Position numbers and translations under genes: made by a program. This document shows, piece by piece, positions 16,698 to 32,698 of a DNA stretch of 64,000 nucleotides. Every line of letters starts with the position of its first letter. Within the stretch, counting starts at the first letter, position 1. The notes under the pieces are model-generated. The model had not been told where the DNA came from and did not search any database. It saw nothing but the letters and a program-made list of their open reading frames with translations. The stretch comes from Streptomyces griseoflavus (lineage in GTDB: Bacteria > Actinomycetota > Actinomycetes > Streptomycetales > Streptomycetaceae). The DNA is taken from assembly GCF_014649995.1 (NCBI RefSeq), contig NZ_BMUC01000006.1, positions 165,601 through 229,600 of the forward strand, in the 5' to 3' direction.

Positions 16698-16769
16698 TCA
16701 GCCGGAGGCCACGGAGGTGGAGGAAACGAACGACTGGATGCGGGCAGGGCCCGTCACGGAAACAGCCAT
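16698..16769 (-). CDS. Possible 23-residue leader peptide upstream of rsgA
   Basis: A short frame on the rsgA strand encodes MAVSVTGPARIQ followed by SFVSSTSVASG and a TGA at 16698-16700. Its ATG at 16769 is preceded by the strong site GGGAGG, eight bases upstream, better than that of rsgA itself. It contains six serines and four valines in 23 residues. It lies 63 bp before the rsgA start, with hairpins on either side, the arrangement expected of a translated leader controlling the downstream gene. No protein family is recognised; coding status is inferred from the ribosome binding site and position. Confidence 0.4.
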   Translation of the reverse strand: MAVSVTGPARIQSFVSSTSVASG

Positions 16770-16805
16770 CGGTCACACCTCCCGGGAATCTCGACTCGCA
16801 CGAAC

Positions 16806-16826
16806 AGCGCTCACTCACCGAGCGCT
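16806..16826 (-). promoter_or_regulatory. Inverted repeat in the rsgA leader region
   Basis: AGCGCTC (16806-16812) and GAGCGCT (16820-16826) are perfectly complementary with a seven-base spacer. It lies 37 bp upstream of the leader-peptide start on the rsgA strand. A TAGGCT box, a plausible -10 element, lies about 20 bp further upstream. It could be an RNA hairpin in the leader or an operator. Confidence 0.4.
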
Positions 16827-16984
16827 TCTCCGACACGGCACAGCCTAGAGCCCGCCGCCGGTCGCGCGCCATCCGATTTCCGCGCCCTCTTCCGCCCGCC
16901 CCCGTGCGACGGCCCCGGGGAGCCCGGAGGCGGGCGGAGGGTATGCGGCGAGAGGCGGTCGCGGCGATCCGGCCGGTACCGGCG

Positions 16985-21446
<4,462 letters not shown>

Positions 21447-21482
21447 GGACCGTCGGCCGCGCCGGCTTCGTCGAGCCCCTTT

Positions 21483-21503
21483 CCGAACCCCTTGTCGAAG
21501 GTT
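21483..21503. promoter_or_regulatory. Candidate ROK operator upstream of the ROK gene
   Basis: The 21-bp site reads CCGAA-CCCCTTGTC-GAAGGTT. Fifteen of 21 bases are shared with 22876-22896 upstream of the beta-galactosidase gene, including the fixed ends CCGAA and GAAGGTT. It lies 69 bp before the ROK start codon, consistent with autoregulation. Confidence 0.55.
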
Positions 21504-21572
21504 GCGCTCCGCCCATAGCCTTGCCGCCCGCGGTGCCGGGCCGGCCCGGCCGGCAGGGACGGGGGCAGCTCG

Positions 21573-22799
21573 GTGAAGCGCACATCACGGGACATCCGCA
21601 CGGCCAACCGCTACCAGGTGCTGCGCCGGATCATCGCCGCGTCGCCCACCTCACGGCAGGAACTGGCGGCCGCCACCGGTCTGAGTGCGGCCACCGTGGC
21701 CACCCTGGTCGGTGAGCTGCTCGGCCTCCGGCTGATCACCGAGGCCGGATTCGAGGACTCGGCCGGAGGCCGCCCCCGGGGTCTGGTGTCCGTCGACGCG
21801 TCCGGCGGCGCGCTGATCGGCGTGGATCTGGCCGAGACCTACGTCCGGGTCGAACTGTTCGACCTCGCGTTGAACGTCCTGGCCCGCGCCGAGGAGGAGA
21901 CGCGCCCCGGTGACACCCGCCCCGAACCGGTCGTGGCGCGGATCGCCACGGCCGTCGGATCGGTGGTGGCGCAGGCCGGGGTGGCGGGCGCGCGGGTGCT
22001 CGGAGCGGGCGTGAGCGTGCCGGGCCTGGTGGACCGGCACACCGGTGTCTGCGAGTACGCGCCGAACTGGGGCTGGCACGACGTACCGCTGCTCGACCTG
22101 CTCGCCGAGCACATCGCGTACCCGCTGTACCTGGACAATCCGCTGCGGGCCTGCGCAGTGGCCGAGCTGTGGTTCGGGGCGGCGCGCGGGCACGGGGACG
22201 CGGTGGTGGTGAACCTGGGGACGGGAGTGGGCGCGGGCCTGGTGCTGGGCGGCGGGGTGCACCGGGGGGTGAGCAACAGCGCCGGCGAGTGGGGGCACAC
22301 CACGCTCGTGCTGGACGGACGTTCCTGCCACTGCGGCAACCGCGGCTGCGTGGAGACGTACACCGGCGCGCCCGGGATCATGCAGAACCTGCGGGAGTCG
22401 GCCCCGGACAGCCCTCTGCTGCACGCGGAGGACCAGACGGCCACCGTCGACGCGCTCGCCCGGGCCGTACGGGCGGGTGATCCGGTGGCGCTGCGGGTGC
22501 TCCGGCACACCGCCCGCTACCTGGGCGCCGGTATCGCCGATCTGGTGAACCTCCTCAATCCGGAGGTGGTCGTGCTCAGCAGCTGGGTCGCGGCCGCGTT
22601 CGGCGAGCCGCTGCTGAAGGAGGTGCGCACGGCCGTGGCCCGGCACGCGCTGCCCCGTCCGCTGGCCGCCACCCGGATCGTCCTCTCCCCGGTCCCGACC
22701 GACCCGGTCTGTCTGGGAGCGGCGACGTTCGCACTGGAGGGCGCGTTGCAGTCGGCGGGCCGGGGCGGCCGGAACCGCGCGGCGGGCAGCGGCCGGTAA
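21573..22799 (+). CDS. ROK-family transcriptional regulator
   Basis: A 408-residue sugar-responsive repressor. An N-terminal MarR-like helix-turn-helix (SRQELAAATGLSAATVATLV) is joined to a ROK kinase-like domain with GVDLAETYVRVELFDL, VNLGTGVGAGLVLGGGVHRG and the zinc motif CHCGNRGCVE. The catalytic DNPLRA segment resembles glucokinase-type ROK proteins, but regulators of this type usually only bind the sugar. The GTG at 21573 follows GGGGG at good spacing. The downstream neighbour is a GH2 beta-galactosidase, and both genes share an upstream motif, so ROK-dependent control of lacZ is the simplest model. The inducer is unknown. Confidence 0.92.
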   Translation: MKRTSRDIRTANRYQVLRRIIAASPTSRQELAAATGLSAATVATLVGELLGLRLITEAGFEDSAGGRPRGLVSVDASGGALIGVDLAETYVRVELFDLALNVLARAEEETRPGDTRPEPVVARIATAVGSVVAQAGVAGARVLGAGVSVPGLVDRHTGVCEYAPNWGWHDVPLLDLLAEHIAYPLYLDNPLRACAVAELWFGAARGHGDAVVVNLGTGVGAGLVLGGGVHRGVSNSAGEWGHTTLVLDGRSCHCGNRGCVETYTGAPGIMQNLRESAPDSPLLHAEDQTATVDALARAVRAGDPVALRVLRHTARYLGAGIADLVNLLNPEVVVLSSWVAAAFGEPLLKEVRTAVARHALPRPLAATRIVLSPVPTDPVCLGAATFALEGALQSAGRGGRNRAAGSGR

Positions 22800-22824
22800 C
22801 TCCCCCGTTCCTGGGCCTTGTTCG

Positions 22825-22857
22825 CCGTCCCGAACGAGCCGCAGCGCTTCGGGACGG
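22825..22857 (+). terminator. Terminator hairpin after the ROK gene
   Basis: CCGTCCCGAA (22825-22834) and TTCGGGACGG (22848-22857) pair perfectly over 10 bp with a 13-base loop, 26 bp after the ROK stop. A second small stem CGGAC/GTCCG follows at 22855-22867. It separates the ROK transcript from the beta-galactosidase promoter. Confidence 0.75.
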
Positions 22858-22875
22858 ACTTCGTCCGACCCCTTG

Positions 22876-22896
22876 CCGAAGCATTGGCTGAAGGTT
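22876..22896. promoter_or_regulatory. Candidate ROK operator upstream of lacZ
   Basis: CCGAA-GCATTGGCT-GAAGGTT matches the motif upstream of the ROK gene at 15 of 21 positions with the same length and orientation. It lies 115 bp before the lacZ start codon. Repressor identity is inferred from neighbourhood. Confidence 0.55.
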
Positions 22897-22981
22897 AACG
22901 TCCCGCGCACCGCACGTCCGTGAGTGCCCATCGCAGCAGTCGTCGTGCCGAACTCCTCGTCCATGACCAACCAGACGGTGA

Positions 22982-26654
<3,673 letters not shown>

Positions 26655-26658
<4 letters not shown>

Positions 26659-27116
26659 GAGAGGTCCCCCACCGCGTCGGCGTAGTAGACGGACTCGTGG
26701 ACGTGGTGGGCGAGTTCGCGGAAGCTCCAGCCCTCGCCGGGCGAGTCGTCGAGCTGTTCCGCGGTGAGCGCGTCGAGGCGGACGGCCCACACACGGGCGA
26801 GCCGGGTGAGGCGGCTGCGGGCCTCGTCGAGGTCCTGCGGGGTGAAGGGGGCGAGGTCGGCCTCCGTGGTGATCGCGGAGGCGTGCCAGTGGTCGGGCTG
26901 CGGCCGCTCACCGGCGAGGCGGGCCTCCAGCTCGGCGAGGTGGTCGATGAGGTGGTCGGTGACGCGGCGGACCGCCTTGTGGGGGGTGTGGACGCGGCCG
27001 TCGGCGTGCAGGGGTTCGCCGTTCCAGCGGGGCCAGGTGGCGGCCAGCGCGAGGACGTGGTCGACCATGCCGGTGACGGCCGCGGAGGGGTTTGCGGTCT
27101 GCGTGCTCTCGTTCAT
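26655..27116 (-). CDS. DinB-superfamily protein
   Basis: A 153-residue four-helix-bundle protein of the DinB/YfiT type, usually metal-dependent and often linked to mycothiol- or bacillithiol-dependent transfers in actinobacteria. Candidate metal-ligand histidines are in RRVTDHLIDHLAELEA and FRELAHHVHESVYYAD. It is the first gene of a two-gene operon with the PEP-mutase-like enzyme, with a 4-bp overlap at the junction. It is divergent from gluconokinase across 129 bp. Substrate unknown. Confidence 0.8.
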
Positions 27117-27245
27117 GCGGTCACGCTACGAGCGGGACGCTTCGGTGACGGCCGAAGTGTTCCGGTCCGGCGGGCGGGGGCGGGCAGGGTCCGGCCGTGC
27201 CGCTCCCGGACTGCCGCCGTGCCGGTTCCCTGAGAGGATCGCGCC

Positions 27246-27785
27246 ATGGCACAGGGAAGCGGGCACGGCCCCCGGGTCGTGGCGGTCATGGGCGTCACCG
27301 GTACCGGCAAGACCACCATCGGTGTCCTGCTGGCGGCCCGGCTCGGTGTTCCGTACGCGGAGGGCGACGACTTCCACGCGCCGGCGGCCGTCGCCAAGAT
27401 GTCCTCCGGTGTGCCGCTCACGGACGCCGACCGGGAACCCTGGCTGGACCGGATCGGGGCGTGGGCGCGCGGGCGGGCCGGGCTCGGCGGGGTGATCAGC
27501 GGTTCCGCGCTGCACAGGGCGTACCGCGACCGGGTGCGGGCGGCGGCTCCCGGCATCGTGTTCGCGCACCTCACGGGCGACCGTGGGCTGATCGAGGAGC
27601 GGCTGGCGCGCCGGCAGGGGCACTTCATGCGCCGGGAACTGCTGGACTCCCAGCTCGCCGAGCTGCAGCCGCTGGAGCCGGACGAGGCGGGTGTGACGGT
27701 GGACGTGTCGGGCACCCCGGAAGAGATCACCGACCGCGTCGTGGACGCGCTGCGCGACCTGGACCGGTCCGCGGCCACACGGTAG
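27246..27785 (+). CDS. gntK: Gluconokinase
   Basis: A 179-residue P-loop kinase of the GntK family that phosphorylates D-gluconate to 6-phosphogluconate for the pentose phosphate pathway. The Walker A motif is GVTGTGKTT; the substrate segment EGDDFHAPAAVAKMSSGVPL and the lid RRQGHFMRRELLDSQ with LEPDEAG are typical. The length matches the family. It sits opposite a lactonase/zwf/transporter operon, so gluconate made from glucose or arriving from outside could be used here. The SpoIIE gene starts 30 bp downstream. Confidence 0.93.
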   Translation: MAQGSGHGPRVVAVMGVTGTGKTTIGVLLAARLGVPYAEGDDFHAPAAVAKMSSGVPLTDADREPWLDRIGAWARGRAGLGGVISGSALHRAYRDRVRAAAPGIVFAHLTGDRGLIEERLARRQGHFMRRELLDSQLAELQPLEPDEAGVTVDVSGTPEEITDRVVDALRDLDRSAATR

Positions 27786-27814
27786 ACCCCTCCCAGCCGA
27801 TGCGGGGACAGGAG

Positions 27815-28909
27815 ATGCCCGAGCAGCTCAGGGAAGCGGAAGAGCGCCGGCAGCGGCTGCGGTGGCTGCCCGCCGCGGTGATCGTCGGCGCGCTCGTCAT
27901 CGACCTCGCCATCCCGAAGGGCGTCAATGTCTTCCCCCTGCTCGCGGCCGCCCCCGGAGTGGCCGCGCCCCTGCTCTCCCTGCGCGGGACGATCGCCACC
28001 GGAGTGGCGGCGAACGTCGCGGGCCTGGCCCTGGTGTACGTCGAGAGGGACCCCACCTGGGACGACCTCGTCCCCTTCACCAGCCTGATCCTGCTCACCG
28101 TCGTCGCGGCGGTGCTCAACGTGCTGCTGGCGCGCGACCGGCGGCAGCTGAGGACGAGCCGCGAGGTGGCGGCCGAGGTGCAGCGCGCGGTCCTCCCGGA
28201 ACTGCCCCGGCGGGTGGGGCGGCTGGCCGTTGCCTCCCGGTACGAGGTCGCCCACGAGGAGGCCGCCATCGGCGGGGACCTCTTCGCGGTCCACGAGACG
28301 CCGCACGGCGTGCGGATCATCCTCGCCGACGTGCGCGGCAAGGGACTCCGGGCGATCCGTACGGTCAACGCCCTGCTCGGCGCCTTCCGCGAGGCGTGCG
28401 ACCACCAGCCGGAGCTGGCGGGGGTCGTCCGGCAGCTGGAGATCAGGATGCAGGCGGATACCGCGCGGGCGACCGGGGCGGAGGCCGAGGCGTTCGCCAC
28501 CGCCCTCGTCGCGGAGCTCGCCCCGGGCCGGTCCGAGCTGCGGCTCGCCAACCGGGGCCACGAGCCGCCGCTGCTGCTGCACGACGGCACGGTGCGGGCC
28601 CTGGAGCCGGCCGCGCCGTCGCTGCCCCTGGGGCTGGGCTCCCTGGGCCTGGGCCCCCTGGGCGGCGACGACAGCCCGGTCGACGTCTTCGACCTGCCCC
28701 TGGGCGCCACCCTGGTGCTGTTCACCGACGGCATCGACGAGGCCCGCGACGAGGAGGGCGTCTTCTTCGACCCGGTACCGGCGCTCTCCCGGCCCTTTCC
28801 CGGGGACCCGGAGACGGTGCTCGACACCCTCCTCACCGCCGTCCTGCGCCACACCGGCGGACGCCTCCAGGACGACGCGGCGCTCCTCGCCGTCACCCGG
28901 GTCGAGTGA
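27815..28909 (+). CDS. Membrane SpoIIE-type serine phosphatase
   Basis: A 364-residue PP2C-type phosphatase. Residues about 20-110 form three or four membrane helices (AAVIVGALVIDLAI, VFPLLAAAPGVAAPLLSL, IATGVAANVAGLALVYV, LILLTVVAAVLNVLLA). A SpoIIE catalytic domain follows with metal aspartates in IGGDLFAV, LADVRGKG, LFTDGIDEAR and DDAALLAV. Such enzymes dephosphorylate anti-anti-sigma proteins. The ATG at 27815 has GGGG at proper spacing; the one at 27800 does not. It probably shares a transcript with gntK by proximity, although a functional link is not evident. It is convergent with the sugar transporter gene. Confidence 0.87.
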   Translation: MPEQLREAEERRQRLRWLPAAVIVGALVIDLAIPKGVNVFPLLAAAPGVAAPLLSLRGTIATGVAANVAGLALVYVERDPTWDDLVPFTSLILLTVVAAVLNVLLARDRRQLRTSREVAAEVQRAVLPELPRRVGRLAVASRYEVAHEEAAIGGDLFAVHETPHGVRIILADVRGKGLRAIRTVNALLGAFREACDHQPELAGVVRQLEIRMQADTARATGAEAEAFATALVAELAPGRSELRLANRGHEPPLLLHDGTVRALEPAAPSLPLGLGSLGLGPLGGDDSPVDVFDLPLGATLVLFTDGIDEARDEEGVFFDPVPALSRPFPGDPETVLDTLLTAVLRHTGGRLQDDAALLAVTRVE

Positions 28910-28927
28910 CTCCGCCCGGTCCGGCGG

Positions 28928-30352
28928 TCAGCCGGTCCGCACGTTCCATCTGCGGTGCAGGTCGGCGCCCACCTCCGCGGCCCGGCGACTGCGCGTCTCG
29001 GGGACGAACCGGGCGACGAACCCCACCCCGAGCAGGCAGATCCCGCCGAAGATCCAGAAGGTGGGCCCCTCCCCGATGGCCGAGATGAGGGGCAGGAACA
29101 GCAGGCTGACCACGAAGTTGGAGAGCCAGTTCACGGTCGCGCCGGCACCGGATCCCTCGGCGCGCTGCTCAGGGGGGAAGAGTTCGCCGAGCAGGACCCA
29201 GAAGACCGGGCCCAGGCCGACCCCGAACCCCACGATGTACAGCAGCATGAAGACGAGCATGAGCACCGGATCGAGGTCCGCGGCGAACGCCATGCCGAGC
29301 AGCGCGATGGAGACCGCCATCGCCACGAGGGAGACCAGCAGCAGGACGCGCCGGCCGACGCGGTCCACGAGGTTGAGGGCGACCACGGTGATCACGACGT
29401 TGATGACGCCGATGAAGACCGAGTAGTAGATCGAGTTCGAGGCGGAGAGGCCGGCCTTGCCCATGATCGTCGGTGCGTAGTAGAGGATCGTGTTGATCCC
29501 TGAGAACTGCTGCAGCGCGGCGAGGATCACGCCGACCAGGAGCGCGGGGCGGACCGCCGGTACGAGCAGCGCCCGCACACCGCCCGATCCGCCCCCGGCG
29601 CCCCGGTCACGCTGTCCGCCGTCCCGGTCGGGGCGGCCGAACTGGGAGACGACGAGGTCCGTGCCGCCGGGTTCGGTGACCTTGTCCAGCGTCCTTCGCG
29701 CCGCCTTCGTCCTGCCGTGGGTGAGCTGCCACACCGGGGACTCGGGCAGCCACAGGCAGGCCAGGACGAGGAGCGCGGAGGGGATGCCGCCGACCCAGAA
29801 CATCCCGCGCCAGTTCTCCGAGCCGGAGAAGGCCCAGTTCACGAGGTAGGAGGTGAGCAGACCGGCGCTGATGAGCAGCTGGTTCAGACTGAGGACGCGG
29901 CCGCGGACCTGCGCGGGTGCCATCTCGCCGAGGTAGGTCGGCACCGTGGCCGACACTCCCCCGACGGCGAGGCCCATGACGACGCGGCCCAGCATCAGCA
30001 CCCCGTAGCCGTTCGCGACCGCTGCGGCGACGATGCCGATGAAGAACAGGACACCGAGGCCGGCGAGGAGCGGGCGCCGTCCGTAGCGGTCCGCGATCCT
30101 TCCGCTGGCCAGCGCGCCGACGACCGCGCCGAGCAGCAGGACGCTCACCAGCGAGCTCTGCTCGAAGGAGCTGAGGCCGAAGTCCTCCCGGATGAACAGC
30201 AGCGCGCCGGAGATGATCCCGGTGTCGAAGCCGAACAGGAAGCTGCCGAGGGTGATGGACATCGCCCATCCGCGGACGCGGTGCACTCCCGCCGGGGTGA
30301 GGTGGACGAAGCGGCTCTCCTCCCCGGGGCGCGTGTTCAGTGCCTGGCTCAC
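28928..30352 (-). CDS. MFS sugar transporter (sugar porter family)
   Basis: A 474-residue, 12-helix transporter. Sugar-porter signatures are present: ADRYGRRPLLAG after helix 2, PESPVWQL between helices 6 and 7, QQFSGINTILYYAPTI in helix 7 and VPETRSR at the end. It most likely imports a hexose with protons. A Gly-rich insert lies in the central loop. The GTG start at 30352 overlaps the stop of the upstream zwf-like gene (GTGA), so translation is coupled. Its partners in the operon are a lactonase and a sugar dehydrogenase, which suggests uptake and oxidation of the same sugar. Confidence 0.9.
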   Translation of the reverse strand: MSQALNTRPGEESRFVHLTPAGVHRVRGWAMSITLGSFLFGFDTGIISGALLFIREDFGLSSFEQSSLVSVLLLGAVVGALASGRIADRYGRRPLLAGLGVLFFIGIVAAAVANGYGVLMLGRVVMGLAVGGVSATVPTYLGEMAPAQVRGRVLSLNQLLISAGLLTSYLVNWAFSGSENWRGMFWVGGIPSALLVLACLWLPESPVWQLTHGRTKAARRTLDKVTEPGGTDLVVSQFGRPDRDGGQRDRGAGGGSGGVRALLVPAVRPALLVGVILAALQQFSGINTILYYAPTIMGKAGLSASNSIYYSVFIGVINVVITVVALNLVDRVGRRVLLLVSLVAMAVSIALLGMAFAADLDPVLMLVFMLLYIVGFGVGLGPVFWVLLGELFPPEQRAEGSGAGATVNWLSNFVVSLLFLPLISAIGEGPTFWIFGGICLLGVGFVARFVPETRSRRAAEVGADLHRRWNVRTG

Positions 30353-31752
30353 GACGGACCGCCTTCCCGTGCCGCGGGGCCGAGGCTTCCGGCCGGGTAC
30401 TCCTCCAGCGGGACGCGGCCCTCGCGCCACGCGTCCAGCACGGGTTCGACGATGCGCCAGGACTCCACCGACATGTCGTCCCGCACCGACAGGGGCTTGA
30501 CGTCCTCCAGGACGCCCCGGAGCACCTCGCCGTACTCGAGCAGTTCGCCCGGGCCGAAGCTGGTGTCGAGCGACACCGGGGAGATGGTGGACGGGTCGCC
30601 GGGGCCGTTGATGTTGAGGTCCAGCCGGAGCCGGCGCGGCCCGATGCCGATGCGCAGCCGGTTGCCGGGGACCTCACCGGCGAGCCCGTCGGGGACGTGC
30701 TGGGGTGCCTTGAACCAGAAGGTGACCTCCTGCCGGGGCGAGCCGATCGCCTTGCCCGAGCGGACCCGGAACGGCACGCCGGCCCACCGCCAGGTGTCGA
30801 CGGCCAGCACGATCTCGGCCAGCGTCTCGGTTTCGCGGGCCGGGTCGATGCCCGGCTCGTCGGTGTAGGAGGGCAGCGCGCGGCCGTCGACGGTGCCGGC
30901 GGTGTAGCGGGCGCGCCGGCTGAACCGTTCGGGGTCGTGTTCCCAGACGTGGGTGGCGCGCAGGACGTGTGCCTTGGCGTCCCGCACGTCCACCGGGTCC
31001 AGGGTGCTCGGCGCGGGCATCGCCACCAGCGCCAGCACCTGGAGCAGATGGCTCTGCAGCATGTCGCGCAGGGCGCCGGTCGCGTCGTAGAAGCCGGCGC
31101 GGCCCTCCAGCCCGAGCGTCTCGTCGAAGACGATGTCGACCGCTGCGACGTGTTCCGACGTCAGCAGCGGTTCGATCACCCGGTTGGCGAAGCGGACGCC
31201 GAGGATGTTGAGCACCGTCGACATGCCGAGGAAGTGGTCGACGCGGTGGACGTGGTCCTCGGGGACGAAACCGTGCAGCAGGTCGTTCAGGGCGGTGGCA
31301 CTGGCCGCGTCGGTCCCGAAGGGCTTCTCCAGCACCAGCCGGGTCCCCTCCGGCACACCGATCCGGGACAGCGCCCGGCACGCCTCGACCGTGACGGCCG
31401 CCGGCAGCGCGAAGTACAGCGTGAGGCGGCCGCGACGGCAGTCCAGCAGGCGGCGCAGGTCGTCCTCGTCGGTGGCGTCGGCGGCCACGTAGCGGGCGTC
31501 GCGGACGACGGCGTCGACGGCCGCGCCGCCGGCGCCGCCCTCGGCGAACGCCCCGGCGACGAGCGTCCGCCACTCCTCGTCGGTCCCTTCTCCCCGGTCG
31601 CTGCCGACGAGGTGGAGGCCGCTCAGCGAGGAGGAGGCGACCAGGCCGCCGAGCCCCGGCAGGAGCAGTCGCGCGGTGAGGTCGCCGTTCGCGCCGAGGA
31701 CGACCAGCGTCTGCGTCCGCCCGGTCCCGCCGCGGGCGCCGTCGGCGCTCAT
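30349..31752 (-). CDS. zwf: Glucose-6-phosphate dehydrogenase-like protein (divergent Zwf)
   Basis: A 467-residue NAD(P)-dependent dehydrogenase of the Zwf family. The Rossmann motif is VVLGANGDLTARLLLPG. The catalytic pair is retained: Asp172 in RVDHFLGM and His235 in QSHLLQ. However, residues that in the Leuconostoc enzyme contact the G6P phosphate differ: the canonical DHYLGK is DHFLGM (Lys to Met177), and the lysine of GDLAKR is Ala27. RSGKAI near the C-terminal third is kept. The enzyme may therefore use another, perhaps unphosphorylated, sugar. It overlaps both operon neighbours by 4 bp. The family call is firm; the substrate is doubtful. Confidence 0.83.
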   Translation of the reverse strand: MSADGARGGTGRTQTLVVLGANGDLTARLLLPGLGGLVASSSLSGLHLVGSDRGEGTDEEWRTLVAGAFAEGGAGGAAVDAVVRDARYVAADATDEDDLRRLLDCRRGRLTLYFALPAAVTVEACRALSRIGVPEGTRLVLEKPFGTDAASATALNDLLHGFVPEDHVHRVDHFLGMSTVLNILGVRFANRVIEPLLTSEHVAAVDIVFDETLGLEGRAGFYDATGALRDMLQSHLLQVLALVAMPAPSTLDPVDVRDAKAHVLRATHVWEHDPERFSRRARYTAGTVDGRALPSYTDEPGIDPARETETLAEIVLAVDTWRWAGVPFRVRSGKAIGSPRQEVTFWFKAPQHVPDGLAGEVPGNRLRIGIGPRRLRLDLNINGPGDPSTISPVSLDTSFGPGELLEYGEVLRGVLEDVKPLSVRDDMSVESWRIVEPVLDAWREGRVPLEEYPAGSLGPAAREGGPS

Positions 31753-32606
31753 CCGGCGAACTCCCGCACGGCCCGGCCCCGGACTCCCGGGGTGCGGGTG
31801 AAGAGCGCTCCGGCCCGCGGCTGGGCGTCCGGCGGGAGGTGCTCGCGCGAGGTGGTGATGAACGGCCGGTCGAGCGCGGGCCCGCCGAAGGTGCAGGCCG
31901 TCGCCTTGGTGACGGGGAGTTCGACGACCTCGTCGAGGGTGCCGTCGGGTGCGTACCGGTGGACCGCGCCACCGTCGTACAGGGCGGCCCCCACCCCGCC
32001 CTCCGCGTCCACCGTCAGCCCGTCGGGCCTGCCGGGCGCGTCGGGACCGGCCGGTGCGACGACGAACGGCCGCCGTCCTGTCGGGCCGCCCTCACGGTCG
32101 TGGTCGAGGACGTCGACGCGGTCGGTGGCGGTGTCGGCGTAGTGGGCGCGGCTCCCGTCGGGGCTCCACGCCAGGCCGTTGGAGACGGTCACCCCGTCGA
32201 GGACGGCCGTCGCCGATCCGTCCGGGTCCAGGCGGTACGGGGACCCCGTGCCCTCCCGGCCGTCGGTGGCCGCGGAGCCGCAGTGGAACCGGCCGTCGGG
32301 ATCACAGTCTCCTTCGTTCATGCGCACCCGGTCATCACTCCACAGCGGTTCCAAGATGGTCATCGTTCCGTCCGTGTCCTCGAGGGCGAAGCCGCGTTCG
32401 ACACCGATCACGGCGCCGCCGCGGCGTCGGGGCCGGACCGCGGCGACGACGGTGTCGATGTGCCGCCGTGCCACGGTCCCGTCGGGGGCGAGCGACAGCA
32501 CGTCGCCCGCGAGCATGTCCAGCCGGCGCAGGCCGCCCCACGCCTCGGACCGGACCGGCCCCTCGCCGTGGTAGGCGAGCGGCTCGGTGAGCTGTTCGGT
32601 CCTCAC
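31749..32606 (-). CDS. SMP-30/gluconolactonase family lactonase
   Basis: A 285-residue six-bladed beta-propeller. Metal-ligand positions are visible in HGEGPV (Glu), RMNEGDCDPDGRFHCGSAAT, SNGLAWSPDG (Asn) and GRPDGLTVDAEGG (Asp). It hydrolyses sugar lactones to the acids, for example gluconolactone to gluconate. The GTG at 32606 follows GGAGGGAG. It is the first gene of the three-gene operon, ahead of the Zwf-like dehydrogenase whose product would be a lactone. It is divergent from the FUSC gene across 92 bp, the likely promoter region. Confidence 0.9.
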   Translation of the reverse strand: MRTEQLTEPLAYHGEGPVRSEAWGGLRRLDMLAGDVLSLAPDGTVARRHIDTVVAAVRPRRRGGAVIGVERGFALEDTDGTMTILEPLWSDDRVRMNEGDCDPDGRFHCGSAATDGREGTGSPYRLDPDGSATAVLDGVTVSNGLAWSPDGSRAHYADTATDRVDVLDHDREGGPTGRRPFVVAPAGPDAPGRPDGLTVDAEGGVGAALYDGGAVHRYAPDGTLDEVVELPVTKATACTFGGPALDRPFITTSREHLPPDAQPRAGALFTRTPGVRGRAVREFAG

Positions 32607-32698
32607 CGTGGTGGTCTCCCTCCGGGTCGGGGCCGGGCGGCTCGCCGGAGCCGGGCGGTGCCGGGCGGGCGGGCGGGCCCGGTGGCAGGATGCGGGGG

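Noticed and set aside
16672-16872. A 66-residue frame MARDRRRALGC... before rsgA.
   Set aside because: No ribosome binding site, Arg/Cys-rich; the shorter frame at 16698-16769 has a strong site.
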